Below are positions 12,662 through 24,504 of a stretch of DNA of 64,000 nucleotides, in pieces. The position numbers and the translations under genes were made by a program. Source of the DNA: Fistulifera solaris (lineage: Eukaryota > Bacillariophyta > Bacillariophyceae > Naviculales > Stauroneidaceae); NCBI GenBank assembly GCA_030295235.1, contig AP026124.1, positions 372,001 to 436,000 of the forward strand, written 5' to 3'. A model generated the notes under the pieces. The model had not been told where the DNA came from. It did not search any database and worked only from the letters and a program-made list of their open reading frames with translations. How positions within the stretch are numbered: the stretch's first letter is position 1; every line of letters starts with the position of its first letter.

Positions 12662-15226
12662 TTAATGCCCTACATTTGAATACAGAACACGGCAAAGTTC
12701 TTGGGTCAGGGTTGTCGGCTCGCACGGGAACGGTTTGAACGTAAATACATCTGCACCAGCCTCAAAAAACTCGCTCTCTTTATCATTAGCCGATAGCCCA
12801 CATATCCGACAGTGGACTCCCTTCGTTCTCAAAGCCACTACTGTTTCAGTTCCCAAAAGTTGCTTTTCAACACCCGCCATGTACATGTCCATGAAAATCA
12901 AATCAAAGGATTCCGTCTCTACTAAGCGAAGAGCAGTTTCACCGTTCGATGCTTCTCGAAACGACCAGCCAGGTGCCACTGTTTTGGCCATCCTGATAAA
13001 CAATTTCCTTAACACTGGGTCATCGTCAACAAACAAAACAAATAGTTGCTCAGGAAGTTTACCGCTAAGATCACCATGTGAAGTAAAATTGGAGCGTTCG
13101 TCCGGCTGGTGCGCGATTGTCATGGGGCTTAACGGTGACCGACGAAGTTTGATTACAAATCTGGCACCAGGGTGGTCGTTATAGCCGCTGGTAAATGACT
13201 CGTCTAAATGAATCTCTCCTCCCATCAAATTGACCAAATTCTTGCATAAAAATAATCCAATGCCCTAGATTAAAGCATGGAGGTGTTAGCCGAGACAAAA
13301 GCATTTGTTGAAGACGAATGAACACCTACCGTTCCTTGGCTGAGACTGTCAAGGCTCTCCTGAAATTTGTTGAAAAGTAAACCACGCTTTTCTGGCGGAA
13401 TACCAGGGCCAGAATCCTCGATCGATAGTTCCACCAGGCCCTCCACTACCTGGGCGCGAAGACGCACGTACCCGCTTTCTACAAACTTCAAGCTATTTCT
13501 CCCAAGATTCAAAACAACCTGCTTCAATCGCAGACGGTCCGTCGTAACAAAAAGATGATTTGGACAGTCCACTTCGACTCGAAGTTGGCATTTCGCTGAT
13601 TCAGCATCGAATGCACAGGCTCCAAAACATCAAGAAATAAGTCGGTAGGTTCCATGGTGACTTTCAATTGCTGGTTGCCGCGCGGTGCATATCGAGCATA
13701 TTTCTCAAGAGATCGTTCACGAACTTCATGGCATTCTCAATAATAACTACGTCTTGCCGAGTCGTGGAGCACGACTCCTCGGTTGCCAGAGGTTCATTTT
13801 CAAAGACTGATGCCTTGACAAAGCTACATGCAGTCATTGCAGCGGCTACGGGATTGCGTACCTCATGACCTAAAAAATCATTGAGTTCGCGCTCGGCCCT
13901 TGTAGCCTCGTGGGCGTTCTTCAAAATCAGCATCGCTTTTTCCGCATCAGCAACTGCCTTAAGCTTGTTTCGCTGCTCAACACGTCGAGTCCGTGCACAT
14001 ATGAAGAGAGCTAAACACATACTGGTAAGGAAAATAATGATGCCGCCGACACATACAAACAGCACACCCGGCTTGTAAGTGTCATCAATCGTGAGAACTG
14101 ATACAATCCAACGCCTATCAGCGGCCATGATAATTTGCTCCATATACAAAACTTTTTTCCCCTGCAGCTCGGTCAAGGTTACTTCCGGAAGAAGAGTCAG
14201 CAAGGGTCCGCTGATATTATCATAAGACGTCACCGACGCCGCTCCAAGAAAGACCGGAGCCTCTTTGGAATCAGATTTATCAAAGATGTATACAGCAGAG
14301 TTGTGTTGTTGGTTCTCGGTGGACCGTTTGATCAGATCAGGAATACGAATAACAATAGATGCTAGGTCTTTCGGCCAAACGCCTGGGTCATTTGAAATCC
14401 TAATACCGGGGTGCATGAGTACAACACCATAAGATTCTTCCTCAATTTCTGTCACTAGCCTTAGGCGATCGGTTAACGCCTCTCTTCCTTCCTCCATGCA
14501 TTTTTTTTACAGCCTTTTGACGTGGTCCCCATGAGTAATAATCTAGATCAAGGGCAGCCTCGTTCCTTTCGACCGGTTCCACATAGTCTGAGACATATAA
14601 TGCGTGAGCGCTGCGTCAAAGCCGTAAGAACGCGAAAGCTTACGAATTCACTTACGAATAGGGAAATAATAACTGGTGTTCAGACGCGGTTCAACGATCG
14701 TCGAGTTTTCGTAATTAAAACCAACAAATCCTCTGTAGTTCAGTCTTGGATAGTACTCTTCGTAAAACGCTCTAGCCTCGGCCTCCGCCTCGTCTCGCTC
14801 GCTGTGTGAAATCTTCGGATTGAACTGAGCTGCGTGGAAGTCCAATTTATTGAAAACCAAATACTCATACATTTCGCGAAAGTCGACACGATTGAATTTC
14901 CTGTTCCTGCATCTTCCGTGAATCCACGCTGCGACGGTGACATATTCCTCCCATGCACCCTCAATCTTGCCAATCAAATCCAGTGCGCTACGAGTAAACT
15001 GATCCTCTTTATCTCTCTTGGCTGAACTGATTCCCATTGCAATAAACGCAGCTGCGATGCCACTTCCCAGAATGATTATCATTAGCACCAAAAGTCCTGT
15101 TTTCTTCTTGTGCCTGGTGCTTGCGAGAAAACCGTCGTCGCTGCTAATTGAAAATGCTTCCAGGTCAATCTTTCCTCCCATTTTCGATCGCTTTGGAAAG
15201 TGACGTGTATCGGAAATGCTTGACAT
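12662..15226 (-). CDS. CHASE-domain hybrid histidine kinase, copy 1
   Basis: A membrane two-component sensor. Order: N-terminal transmembrane segment (LVLMIIILGSGIAAAFIAMG), extracellular CHASE domain (small-molecule sensor of cytokinin-receptor type), second transmembrane segment (VGGIIIFLTSMCLALFI), HisKA with phospho-acceptor His in FLGHEVRNPV, HATPase with N box NLGRNSLKF, G1 DSGPGIP and G2 GIGLFLCKNL, then a receiver with FVDDDP, phospho-Asp in IFMDMYM and Lys in TFKPFP. Exons are 15226-14656, 14587-13330 and 13264-12662, with introns of 68 and 65 bp. Three one-base shifts lie in runs at 14501-14508 (T8, one base long), 13675-13676 and 13582-13583 (one base short against copy 2). No HPt or separate response regulator lies nearby. 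Its ligand is unknown. Either real decay or assembly error could explain the shifts; I favour error. Confidence 0.87.
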
Positions 15227-16611
15227 TGTTTTACTTGCTTTCTGAGATCTTTCTTCGTAAGTATGGCGTAGCTTCAGCGCACATCTCTTTTCGATATTAT
15301 TTCGATAAGATATTCACCTGTTAGAAACAAACTGATTTAGCGACAATGACAAAGTGCGATTGCCTTTGCGAACACACTCGACGTGTACTACGGTGACTCT
15401 CCAAATCAACACATCTCAATCTTCCCCTCCGCGTGTTTGCTATGAAAATCGGAGTACTTGTGACGGAGTATTTTCATTCGATCCTTCGCTGCTTCGTTGT
15501 TTTGGCGGGGTCACGTTTCGGGTCACTTTTCCGTCACGATCCATAGACCCTTGTACTGTAACTACCGGTACCGTCGTCTGCCACTCCGTAATTGTCTTCT
15601 GTTGCTGTTTTGTGCTTTCTCATTGTTGCTGGTCGGCGATGGGCCACGGACCTTTTCATTCAAACGTATTTGATTAACGGTCGTTTCGAAAGTGCTGTTT
15701 TTTCCGTTACGAAAGGAGCTCAAATAGGAAACACACGAGGGAACACCGATAAACCGGGAAGTCAAATGAGGCAATCTTCTGCCCCGTTTTACGCTAAAAA
15801 CTCAAAAACTCAATAAACGTCCTTCGACTGTTGACTTCCTTTGATTTCCCGTCATTTAAAGCGTGCTTATTCTGCGCGTTCATTCTTCATTCTGATCTCC
15901 GCGTTGTTGGACAAAGGGCTCACGTTTCTTTTATTTCACCCATACTCCTTTGTTTCACCCTTCATTGCTCCGTCGGTTTTTAAAACGGTTGTACCAGGTA
16001 CCGTACCGGTACCGTACTTGTATCGCTACGATAGAGAATACGGGTATGGGTGTGATTTTCTTACGATTAATTTACTTAAAGAGTGAGTACCGATGCGCTT
16101 GAGTGATAAACAAGCTAGCGTGTCTTTTGGCCTCGATACTCATATTTTGGTGGTGAGGTGACATTAATTTGAAATCGGATTACTTCTAGAAGGAGCTTTT
16201 GATGATACTTAGCTTTGACGAAACAAAACCCTTGTCCAATGGACAAGCCACCTTAAAATAATGATGCTCAACGCCCCATGTACCCATTTGTTTTGATTTA
16301 CTAGTCTATAGTCAGCTAAGTATCGTTCACACCATTGTTTTGCCAGGCGCAATTCCTTGCAATCAAGTCGATTGTACTCTCTACACGCCCTCCTGCAGGT
16401 GTGAGAGGACTCATGATCCACCGCAAGTTTTGACGTACTTTGTCTCTTAGCAATGCAATCTGGAATCTAAATTGGTCGGCCGAGACAAGCAACAAAAGAT
16501 ATTATCGGTTCCAGAAGACCCAGAGAAAAGTAGAGAACGGGAAAATCTGCACCTACAACGGTTCCAACTCATCACTCTGAGTTGAGCATAAACGGCTGTT
16601 TCGAAAACCGA
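15227..16611. other. Intergenic region upstream of kinase copy 1
   Basis: About 1.4 kb. It holds a GGTACC-rich palindromic cluster near 15989-16020 and a smaller one near 15567. The motif TACTCCTTTGTTT near 15942 is also found upstream of kinase copy 2. A minus-strand frame at 16209-16421 (70 codons) has no recognisable features and is probably chance. Otherwise nothing is seen. Confidence 0.4.
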
Positions 16612-19246
16612 TTACTCCGGAAATTCTCCTTTGGTTCGATAACTTGAATTTGAATAAAGAACCCGACAAAGTTCTTGGGTCAGGGCCCTAGACTCGCAAG
16701 GAAACGGTTTGAACGTAAATACATCCGCACCCGCTTCAAGGAACTCACTCTCTTTATCGTTTGCTGATAGCCCGCATATTCGACAATCGACTCCTTTTTT
16801 CCTTAAAGCCACCACAGTCTCAGTCCCTAGAAGTTGTTTCTCGACACTAGCCATGTACATGTCCATGAAAATCAAATCAAAATGCTCCACCTCCACTAAA
16901 TGAAGAGCAGTTTCACCATTCGATGCTTCTCGAAAGGACCAGCCAGGTGCTACTGTTTTCGCCGTCCTGGTGAATAATTTCCGTAGAATTGGATCGTCGT
17001 CGACAAACAAAACAGACATTTTCTCTGGAAGTTCGCTACTGAGCTCGGGATGCAAGCTTCGATCAGAGGCTTCTTCCGGTTGATAAACGATCGTCTCGGG
17101 ATTTAATGGGGGCTGACGGAGACTTACGACAAATCTGGTACCCGGATGATCTTTGTAGCCACTGGCGAACGATTCGTCGAGACTTATTTCTCCGCCCATC
17201 AGCTCGACAAGATTTTTGCAAAGAAACAAGCCAATCCCCTGGAATGGACAACAGCATAACGATATTAAAAACAGATATTCTTACGCGATCACCTCAGCGA
17301 TATAGTACTTACCGTTCCTTGACTAAGACTATCGAGACTCTCTTGAAATTTGTTGAAAAGTAAACGACGCTTTTCTGGCGGAATCCCTGGGCCAGAATCC
17401 TCGATCGATAGTTCCACCAGGCCCTCCACTACCTGGGCGCGAAGACGCACGTACCCGCTTTCTACAAACTTTAAGCTATTTCTCCCAAGATTCAAAACAA
17501 CCTGCTTCAATCGCAGACGGTCCGTCGTAACAAAAGGTGATTTGGACAGTCCACTTCGACTCGAAAGTTGGCATTTCGCTGATTCAGCATCGAGTGGACC
17601 GGCTCAAGAACATCGTGAAGCAAGTCAGTGGGTTCCATTGTAACTTTTAACTGCTTGTTGGCTGCCCGATGCATATCCAGCATATTCCGCAACAGATCGT
17701 TGACGAACTTCAAAGCATTTTCAATGATAACCACATCTTCCCGAATTGTCGACAGAGCCTCTTCAGTAGTCAGCGGTTCTTTTTCATTTACAGCCGCCTT
17801 CACAAAACTACATGCAGCCATTGCCGCGGCGACAGGATTGCGTACCTCGTGAGCCAAGAAGTCATTGAGTTCACGCTCGGCTCTGGTAGCCTCATGGGCA
17901 TTTTCTAAAATCAGCTGCGCTTTTTCTGCATCTGCATCTGCCTTCATTTTGTTGAGTTGCTCAACTCGGCGCGTATGCGTAAGAATCCAAAGAGCCAAAC
18001 ATAAACTAGCAAGGAATACAATGGTGCCCCCGATCGATACAAATAGCACATCCGGTTTAAAAGTGTCATCGACAGAGAGAACCGATACAGTCCACACTTT
18101 GTTGGCAGCCCTGATATTTTCCTCGAAGTACAGCTTGCTTGTTTTTTGGACCTCGGTCAGCGTTATTTCGGGGAGGGGCGTAAGCAACGCACCACTGTGG
18201 TCGCCATAAGGTATCACCTCAGCACCACCGAGAAAAAGCGGCTTGCCACCAGAGTCGGACCTATCGAAGATATAAACAGCCGAGCTCTGATGCTGGTTCT
18301 CAGCCGATCGTTTGATCAGATCAGGAATACGAATAACAATGGATGCGAGGTCTTTCGGCCAAGCATCTGGGTCAGTTGAAAGCCTAATGCCGGGGTGCAT
18401 AAGTATTACTCCGTAAGATATGTCCTCTGTTTCTTGTACTAGCCGCAGGCGATCGGTCAAAGCCGGTTCTCCTGTATCCATACATGCTAATACAGTTTTT
18501 GACGCACTCCCGATGCGTGATAGTCCAGACCGATAGCGGCTTCATTGCCGAGTACTGGTTCCATGTAGTCTGTGAAAAATAAACGAGTTGTTAACCAATG
18601 GATCGATATCTGTGGTGCGCAGCATAATTTCGCACTTACGAATAGGAAAGTAAAAGCTGGCGTTAAGCCGTGGCTCAACGGTTGTCGAGTTTTCGAAATT
18701 AAAGCCAACAAACCCTCGGTAATCGACGCTCGGATAATTCTCCTCGTAGTATGCCCTCGCTTCAGCTTCCGCTTCGTCTCGTTCGTCGTGTGTTATATTT
18801 GGATCAAATTGTGCTGCTTGAAAGTCGAGTCCGGATGCAACTAAATATTCGTACATTTCGCGAAAATCGACACGATCGAATTTCCTGTTTCTGCATCTTC
18901 CATGAATCCATGATGCGGCAGTGACATAATCCTCCCACGCCCCTTCAATTTTGGTGATTAAATCAAGTGCGCTACGAGCGAACTGATCTTGTTGGTCTTC
19001 CACGGCGGACCCGATCCCAACAGCTAAGAACGCCGCTGAAGTGCCACAGCCTAGAATTATAACCATTAACACTAGGAGCAAGGTCGTCCTTTGTTTGAAG
19101 GCTGAGATAGTCGCCGAGCCCTCGTTGCTGTCAAGGGAGCCTTTTTCTAGATCGATATCGGTTAAATTTCTTGACTTTTCATGTGAAAGTATCTCTAAAT
19201 TGCTATTGGACATCTCGACCATGGCATCTCCTCCGTTGCTAATCAT
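16612..19246 (-). CDS. CHASE-domain hybrid histidine kinase, copy 2
   Basis: A tandem paralogue of the kinase at 12662-15226 with the same layout: transmembrane segment, CHASE, transmembrane segment, HisKA (FLAHEVRNPV), HATPase (NLGRNSLKF, DSGPGIP, GIGLFLCKNL) and a C-terminal receiver (FVDDDP, IFMDMYM, TFKPFP). Exons are 19246-18640, 18569-17313 and 17238-16612; the introns (70 and 74 bp) fall at the same places as in copy 1, so the pair arose by tandem duplication after intron gain. CHASE hallmarks YMEPVLGNEAAIGLD and DTGEPALTDRLRLVQE are clear. Two one-base shifts lie at the T5 run 18496-18500 and the A4 run 17532-17535; at the second, copy 1 has one base more and stays in frame. Likely located in the plasma or an inner membrane with the sensor outside. 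Confidence 0.9.
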
Positions 19247-20197
19247 GTTGATACTTGAATGAACCTTTGCCCTAACAAAGCACGATGGCGAGGGTAGGAA
19301 TTAAACTTTGTTTTATAAGTACTCCCTCAGAGGATCGATTAGGTTCGAAAGACGAAGGACGGCGAACGATGATAATTCGAAACGCGTGTCATAATTTTCC
19401 GTCTCTTCTCGTTTTGGCTCCGATGCGGCCGAGAGCCGAAGCAGGAGGCAGGTGCAGTGCAGGGTACAAGTACCAGGTAGTGGTATGCGTTCATTGAGCA
19501 GGGTCGGACGTCGGACGGTCATCGGTCATTTTTATAGACGATAGAAAAGGGTGCAGGTTTGTCGCTCTAGTACTTTGTGTGGAATAGTGATTCATCAATC
19601 GGTGTCTCAGGCGACCAGAAACCAGAAGCCACAGAAAACAGAAACAGTCGTCCGCATCATCATCATCTTATTTCTTATTTCTTATTTGTTGTTCGTGGAC
19701 ATTCGGTCATTTGTGTCAAAGGAGTATATGTAACATATACTCCTTTGTTTGTGTACCAGTAGTCAAACAACAGTGGTGGAAAAAGCAAATGGCTTAAACT
19801 CCGGAGGACGAACTACGGAGTATTTTTAGTTTTAAGTTTCAAAAAGAATTCCTGTTCTTCTCTTTTTCTTTCTTCTTACTTTCGTACAATACAAAGTATT
19901 GTATGACAGATTGCAGGTTACATTATTATTACTCTACGCCTCAACGTACTTTTCACATCACACTTCTATGAACTTCAAGTCACGGGCTGAAGATTAGTCA
20001 CGAGGGCTATCCATTACCTCTGCGACGAAATCAAACATCCGGTTTCACTGTTTTACTTACCGCAATAGTCCCAAGTCCCAACACCCGTTTTCAAGACGCG
20101 AGTGAATGAATTAAAAGGTACTCCGTATACCAGTAAAAGGAACAAAATACGAACGACATCTGTATTGAGAATTGCTTTCTTGATAACTTACTGCCAA
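19247..20197. other. Divergent intergenic region (kinase copy 2 / ESS2)
   Basis: About 950 bp with promoters for both flanking genes. It contains the perfect hairpin at 19717-19747, a GGTAC-type element at 19462-19480, CGGAGTA-type motifs near 19810 and 20120, and a T/C-rich tract near 19850-19880. Short frames here look like chance. Confidence 0.4.
19717..19747. repeat. Perfect inverted repeat, 15-bp arms
   Basis: The arms CAAAGGAGTATATGT and ACATATACTCCTTTG are exact reverse complements separated by one A. The half-site ATACTCCTTTG recurs near 15942 in the other kinase upstream region. It could be a hairpin in RNA or a dimeric protein site. Confidence 0.85.
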
Positions 20198-21529
20198 ATG
20201 AAATCATCCAATATTGAACAACGACAGCGCAAGATTTTAAGGGAGGACGATTATCAGGCCGCTCTTTCCGACATAATATCGCGTGACTATTTTCCTGAAC
20301 TAGACGCACTGAAAAGTCAAGAAGATCAGCAGCAGCGCTGCCTAACAGGCAATTCACACGGGAGATTGCAAGTGCAAGAATTTTTCCGATCACAAGAAGA
20401 TGATCAGTACGTCAGTGTGCTCGATGTGGGCAGGACGGACCTTCCCAAACCTCGTCACATGGAAAGCCTTTCCGCTTTTCACGCTCATGTGACCAGCGAG
20501 GATAATGCCTCATTCGATCAGGTACAAAGTGAAGAAATGAGAAGGAATGAAAAAATTGCTGCTCTCTGTAATTCATCCGCGAGTACGGAGAAGCGGCCAC
20601 TTCTGGCTCTTAGCAGCAGCTCGCATGCAATGAGTCCTCTGCCGCTAGCATCGAATCAATTTGACCCACCATCACATCAACTTTCTATTGACGCTTTTGA
20701 AAGAGAGTCAAACAATACCTTTTTCTTTGCTCCCGAAGACCGTCGAACTGCTGACAGTCGGACACTGGCAATTACTTTATCCGCTAAAAGTCCTTTGATA
20801 CAAACAATGCCGCCTCCGGCCAATCGAGGGGACACTTCAACGACAAAGACCGTTTCCCGGAAACAAATTGTACCTTCTGCAACTCGGTTTCCTTCCAAGG
20901 AGATAAATTTTTATCCTGCACCAAGCAGCAACTGGGATCTGGAAAGCCAAAGTGACCATTGGTCGTCAACGGATGACGGCAGTGAACTCACTGATTTAGA
21001 CCGTTCGCCTAGCTTACCTTTACACGTCGAAAGGGATCAAGCGATCAAAACGCGTAATCGCGAGCTCATTAAACTCGTCCGAATGACACCGCTGATTGTG
21101 CCAGGGTCTCGTGGGGCTGAGGAGTCGTCGCCCCTTATTACTTGGGGCACAGTGGATAGCACACCACTCGTTGTACCCCAGCAAGACGTGCACGCGTCTC
21201 CAGTCTTTCAGTTACCACAAACGAGTGCCAGAGACGAGACTGCTAGAAAGGCGCACAAAAGACTTGCTTGTCGGTCAACAACAACGCAACGAAGGAACTG
21301 TGTTCTTCCAGCTTTACGACCAAGCATGCAGAGAGAAAAGAGTTCAGCTGGACAAAAATATCTCCCCGTATCCGCTCGTTCTAGCAAATCTCTGGGATCC
21401 GCGTTGCGAAAGTCTTACCTTCGAGGGCCTGGATTTGCGCAACACGGATCTTTTTCGAACGCGATCATACCCAGTTCCACGGATACGGCCTACCAGCTTA
21501 CGCCAAGGTTGCCTCGGAAGCTTGGATGA
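20198..21529 (+). CDS. ESS2/DGCR14-family nuclear splicing protein
   Basis: The ES2 family is found in spliceosomal C complexes and in the nucleus. Matches seen in order: an N-terminal segment LREDDYQAALSDIISRDYFP, SLSAFHAHVTSEDNASFD, a NFYP element, TWGTVDSTPLVV (human ESS2 has TWGEVENTPL), VFQLPQTSARDETARK and near the C-terminus SKSLGSALRKSYL (human SKYTDRALRASYT). Between these lie long Ser/Thr-rich, likely disordered stretches. Length is 443 residues from the first in-frame ATG, close to the human protein. No intron is needed. The 3' neighbour MAD1 is on the same strand but 600 bp away, so the genes are separate units. Confidence 0.88.
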   Translation: MKSSNIEQRQRKILREDDYQAALSDIISRDYFPELDALKSQEDQQQRCLTGNSHGRLQVQEFFRSQEDDQYVSVLDVGRTDLPKPRHMESLSAFHAHVTSEDNASFDQVQSEEMRRNEKIAALCNSSASTEKRPLLALSSSSHAMSPLPLASNQFDPPSHQLSIDAFERESNNTFFFAPEDRRTADSRTLAITLSAKSPLIQTMPPPANRGDTSTTKTVSRKQIVPSATRFPSKEINFYPAPSSNWDLESQSDHWSSTDDGSELTDLDRSPSLPLHVERDQAIKTRNRELIKLVRMTPLIVPGSRGAEESSPLITWGTVDSTPLVVPQQDVHASPVFQLPQTSARDETARKAHKRLACRSTTTQRRNCVLPALRPSMQREKSSAGQKYLPVSARSSKSLGSALRKSYLRGPGFAQHGSFSNAIIPSSTDTAYQLTPRLPRKLG

Positions 21530-22143
21530 CCGCTTTTATCGAAAATTCTGGGTCCTTATATGTGTCACAGCTGCTTGACACTTCTGTAGCTGTAAATGTC
21601 GGCCGATGACATAAGGCGATGAAAACAATGTATAGAGTTCCCTCTTGTCAATAGCGCGTAGTCGTTCTAATCCTACGTCGAAAGGCGCTTTTTTTATAAA
21701 ACTCCCTTTTTCGCATTCCATTTCGAAGATTTTTTATGCTATATACTCGGAAGCATTTCGAGCGAAGGTCTATTTTGAAATCGTGGGTGATAGCTATGGC
21801 AACTGGTAAGCTTAGTTTGATGGACTTTTTTCAAACTTAACCCGTAGCCGTAAACGTGCCGGAGGGGCGGAAAAATTGCCAAGATGCCATCACAGATCAC
21901 AGCAATACCTAATAACCTGGTACCGGTACCGGTACCTGGTATACTTTGTACGGGTACAAAGTATGCAAACCGCTAACGCAAATCGATAGGCACTCGGCCA
22001 AAATACCATCATTGCTTATACTATTAGTTTCTTTCTGGACTCTAACTTTAGGAAAAAAGTGAACGCGAACATCAGCATCAACTTCGAACCAGCCAGTGTT
22101 TCGGGGCCCTTCATTCAAGTCTCGCCAACAATCCTGCAACGCA
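21530..22143. other. Intergenic region with GGTACC-type palindromes
   Basis: Promoter region of MAD1. It carries the compound palindrome at 21917-21964 and no gene that I can support. Confidence 0.4.
21917..21964. repeat. Compound palindrome: GGTACC array plus 11-bp hairpin
   Basis: Three overlapping GGTACC units (GGTACCGGTACCGGTACC, itself a palindrome) are followed by ATACTTTGTAC, two bases, and its exact reverse complement GTACAAAGTAT at 21954-21964. Similar elements occur at 15989, 32374, 40901 and 56013. Confidence 0.85.
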
Positions 22144-24119
22144 ATGTCGTCCGACGATCATTCTCATCTTCCTTCCAGCACCAAACGGCAACGCACGACG
22201 AGTCTGCTGACAATGCACCGCCCAATTACCAACGTACCGGCTCTTTTACTAGAGCAGCAACTAGAAAGCTTGCAAGCCGAACTAGATCACGAGCGGTCTT
22301 TACGAAATCTCGACCAACGGCGGGCGCAACAGCAAAGGAGCTCCTCGAACAACAAGTTGAGTTTGCTGTGAAAGAAGCAACGAATGCAAAGCAATTGATC
22401 AATGACTTTCGTACGGAGAGTCAAAACGCTCTGCAGAAAATGAAAGACGCAAGAGATATGGCGTACGAAGAAGTCCGCAAATTACAAGTCGAGCTCATAG
22501 ACGCTAGAGAAGAGTCAGAGAACGGAGATGATGCGGATCATACATGGAAATCAGAATACAACAGCGTTAAACAAAAACTCCAATTCCAAGAAGAGTACGA
22601 ACAAAAACTGTTAGAACAAATCAAAGACTTGGAGAACGAAGTGAGGAAACTTTCCGAAGAATTGCTTCGAACAAAGCCACCAGATTTACAACAGATGAAC
22701 CCAAGCCCCTCTCAAGATGCCCCTTCTGACTTACTGAGAGAACTACAGCGCGTCCGCATTGAATTGGCAGAGACGGAACGATCTCACAGACAACTGCAGC
22801 GATCACTCCAAGCAGCGGAGCAGCGCAACAAAACGCTTGTAGATGAGCGCGAAGTGGCTCAACGTGGGGCTGAACGGTTACCCAAAGTTCTGGCGGAACT
22901 CGACAATTTACGAAAAGACCACGAAGATTCATTGGCTACGCAGATAGCTTGGAAAACGTTTGGCGAGGAGCTTTTCGAGAAACTCAAGGGTACGGGTATC
23001 TTCAGCATGCCCATCAAAACAAACAATCATTTGCTACCTCCGGAAGTGTCAACAGTTTTGCGAATTCTTGAATCAGTACAGCAAAAAATCGAGAAGACAA
23101 CGCAAGAAAACAACAAACTTTGTGAAAAAGTCCGAACATTGGAATCGGCAATGAAGTCGACCGAAACGCAATCGTCTCAGAACCTAAGCAAACAGCTCGA
23201 GTGGTCCAAAGAAAGAAGTAAACTCGAGCAGAAACTTGTGACTTCTGAGCAGGAGACGGCGTTGCTGAAGAAGAAGAATTCTGTTTACCAGGGTGAAATA
23301 GAAAGCCTACGTGATCTTATCAGGACATTCGATGATCTACCTTTGGCAACGCATGGCTCGGCGGCATCGGACAACGCGAAGGATGCATCCGCTTTGAAAA
23401 TCTTGCAGTTATCACTTGACACGAAAACACAGGAAATTGCCGTGTTGGAGAAGGAACGACAAGAACTCAAAGTTCAGCTCGAGTCAACCAAACTGGTGAA
23501 CATCGATTCGAAAGAGGAACTTGACCGAGTCAAAGCGAAATTCGTCAAGCTGCGCGACACTCTCCAAGAGGAACGCGCAAAAGTTGAACAAGCAGAAGCA
23601 AGAGCGATTGAGGCTGAGGCTCTCGCTGGGAGGGGATCATTCGACCCTAATCGTACGCGCGTGTTACACTTTAAAGAAACGCCATTCGTTCAGTCACTCA
23701 AGGAGGAAGTTCAAGTCTTGAGACGCCAGCTAGAATTGAAGTCCGCGTCGTCGTCAAAAGTAGCACCGGATCCCGACAAACTAAATCAACGGCTGAAGCA
23801 AAATTTCAAAGAGCAAATTGCACTTTTCCGCGAGGGCGTTTACTTAATGACTGGATTTAAAGTGGATATGCTACCTGGAACCGACCGACCGACATTTCGC
23901 GTGCGCTCCATGTTTGCAGAGCGAGAGGAAGACCATCTTATGTTGAAATGGCCGAAAGGAGGAGAAACAATCAAGTCACTTGATATTCTTGGCACGGAAC
24001 TGGCCAAGTTGTTGGCCGCCAGTCCTAGTTACGAATACATGACAAAATTTCATAGCCTTCCGGCTTTCTTGGCCAGCGTCCAGCTTAGCTTGTTCGAAAA
24101 GCAGACGATGATGATGTAG
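22144..24119 (+). CDS. Spindle assembly checkpoint protein MAD1
   Basis: MAD1 recruits MAD2 to unattached kinetochores and delays anaphase. The protein is nearly all coiled coil, then a conserved C-terminus: TRVLHFKETPF, the block LKQNFKEQIALFREGVYLMTG then FKVDML, YAEH-like FAEREEDHLMLKW and the end SLPAFLASVQLSLFEKQ, which match the MAD1 C-terminal globular domain. I choose the ATG at 22144 (MSSDDHSHLPSSTKRQRTT), whose frame continues as coiled coil up to the AAA run 22334-22336; one more A there joins it to the main frame (RRAQQQ then ELLEQQVEF). An upstream in-frame stretch of the main frame from 22059 lacks an ATG and reads as low-complexity noise. Expected length is about 658 residues. 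Confidence 0.88.
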
Positions 24120-24504
24120 CTTGTATAATCAGTTTTGATTAGGAAATAAGTATATAATCATGTAGGTAATTACTTGGAGGTCAAGCTAGGAGGGTAATAA
24201 AGGTTAGTATGATAACGACGGGATGAGCGGGTAAAGGGTACTGGATCACACCGGTATAACACTGTAGAATAGAAAGTGCAGATACTTTTGTCCTGAAACT
24301 GGCTTTCCCTTGGCAGAGAGGTGCGCTCTCGTCTATTTGTCATTGCGTTGGTTAATCATCTTTACCTGGTATCGCGGTGTAGATGATCGACTTTTAATAG
24401 TTAAAGCATTGCCTTTCGAGAATCGATAGGACACAGAAGTATTTCTTACGGGTCTAGTAGGGCGAGCGGAGTCACATCCCTTGCCGTTGTATTTTGCGGG
24501 CGCC
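24120..24504. other. Intergenic region MAD1-GCP2
   Basis: It holds the MAD1 3' end and GCP2 promoter. I see no repeat or RNA gene. Confidence 0.35.

Noticed and set aside
16209-16421. 70-codon minus-strand frame between the kinases
   Set aside because: No motif, ordinary composition and no matching intron or leader; likely chance.
12662-19246. The kinases as pseudogenes
   Set aside because: All catalytic residues and splice sites are kept, and the shifts lie in homopolymer runs like those in essential genes of the same window.
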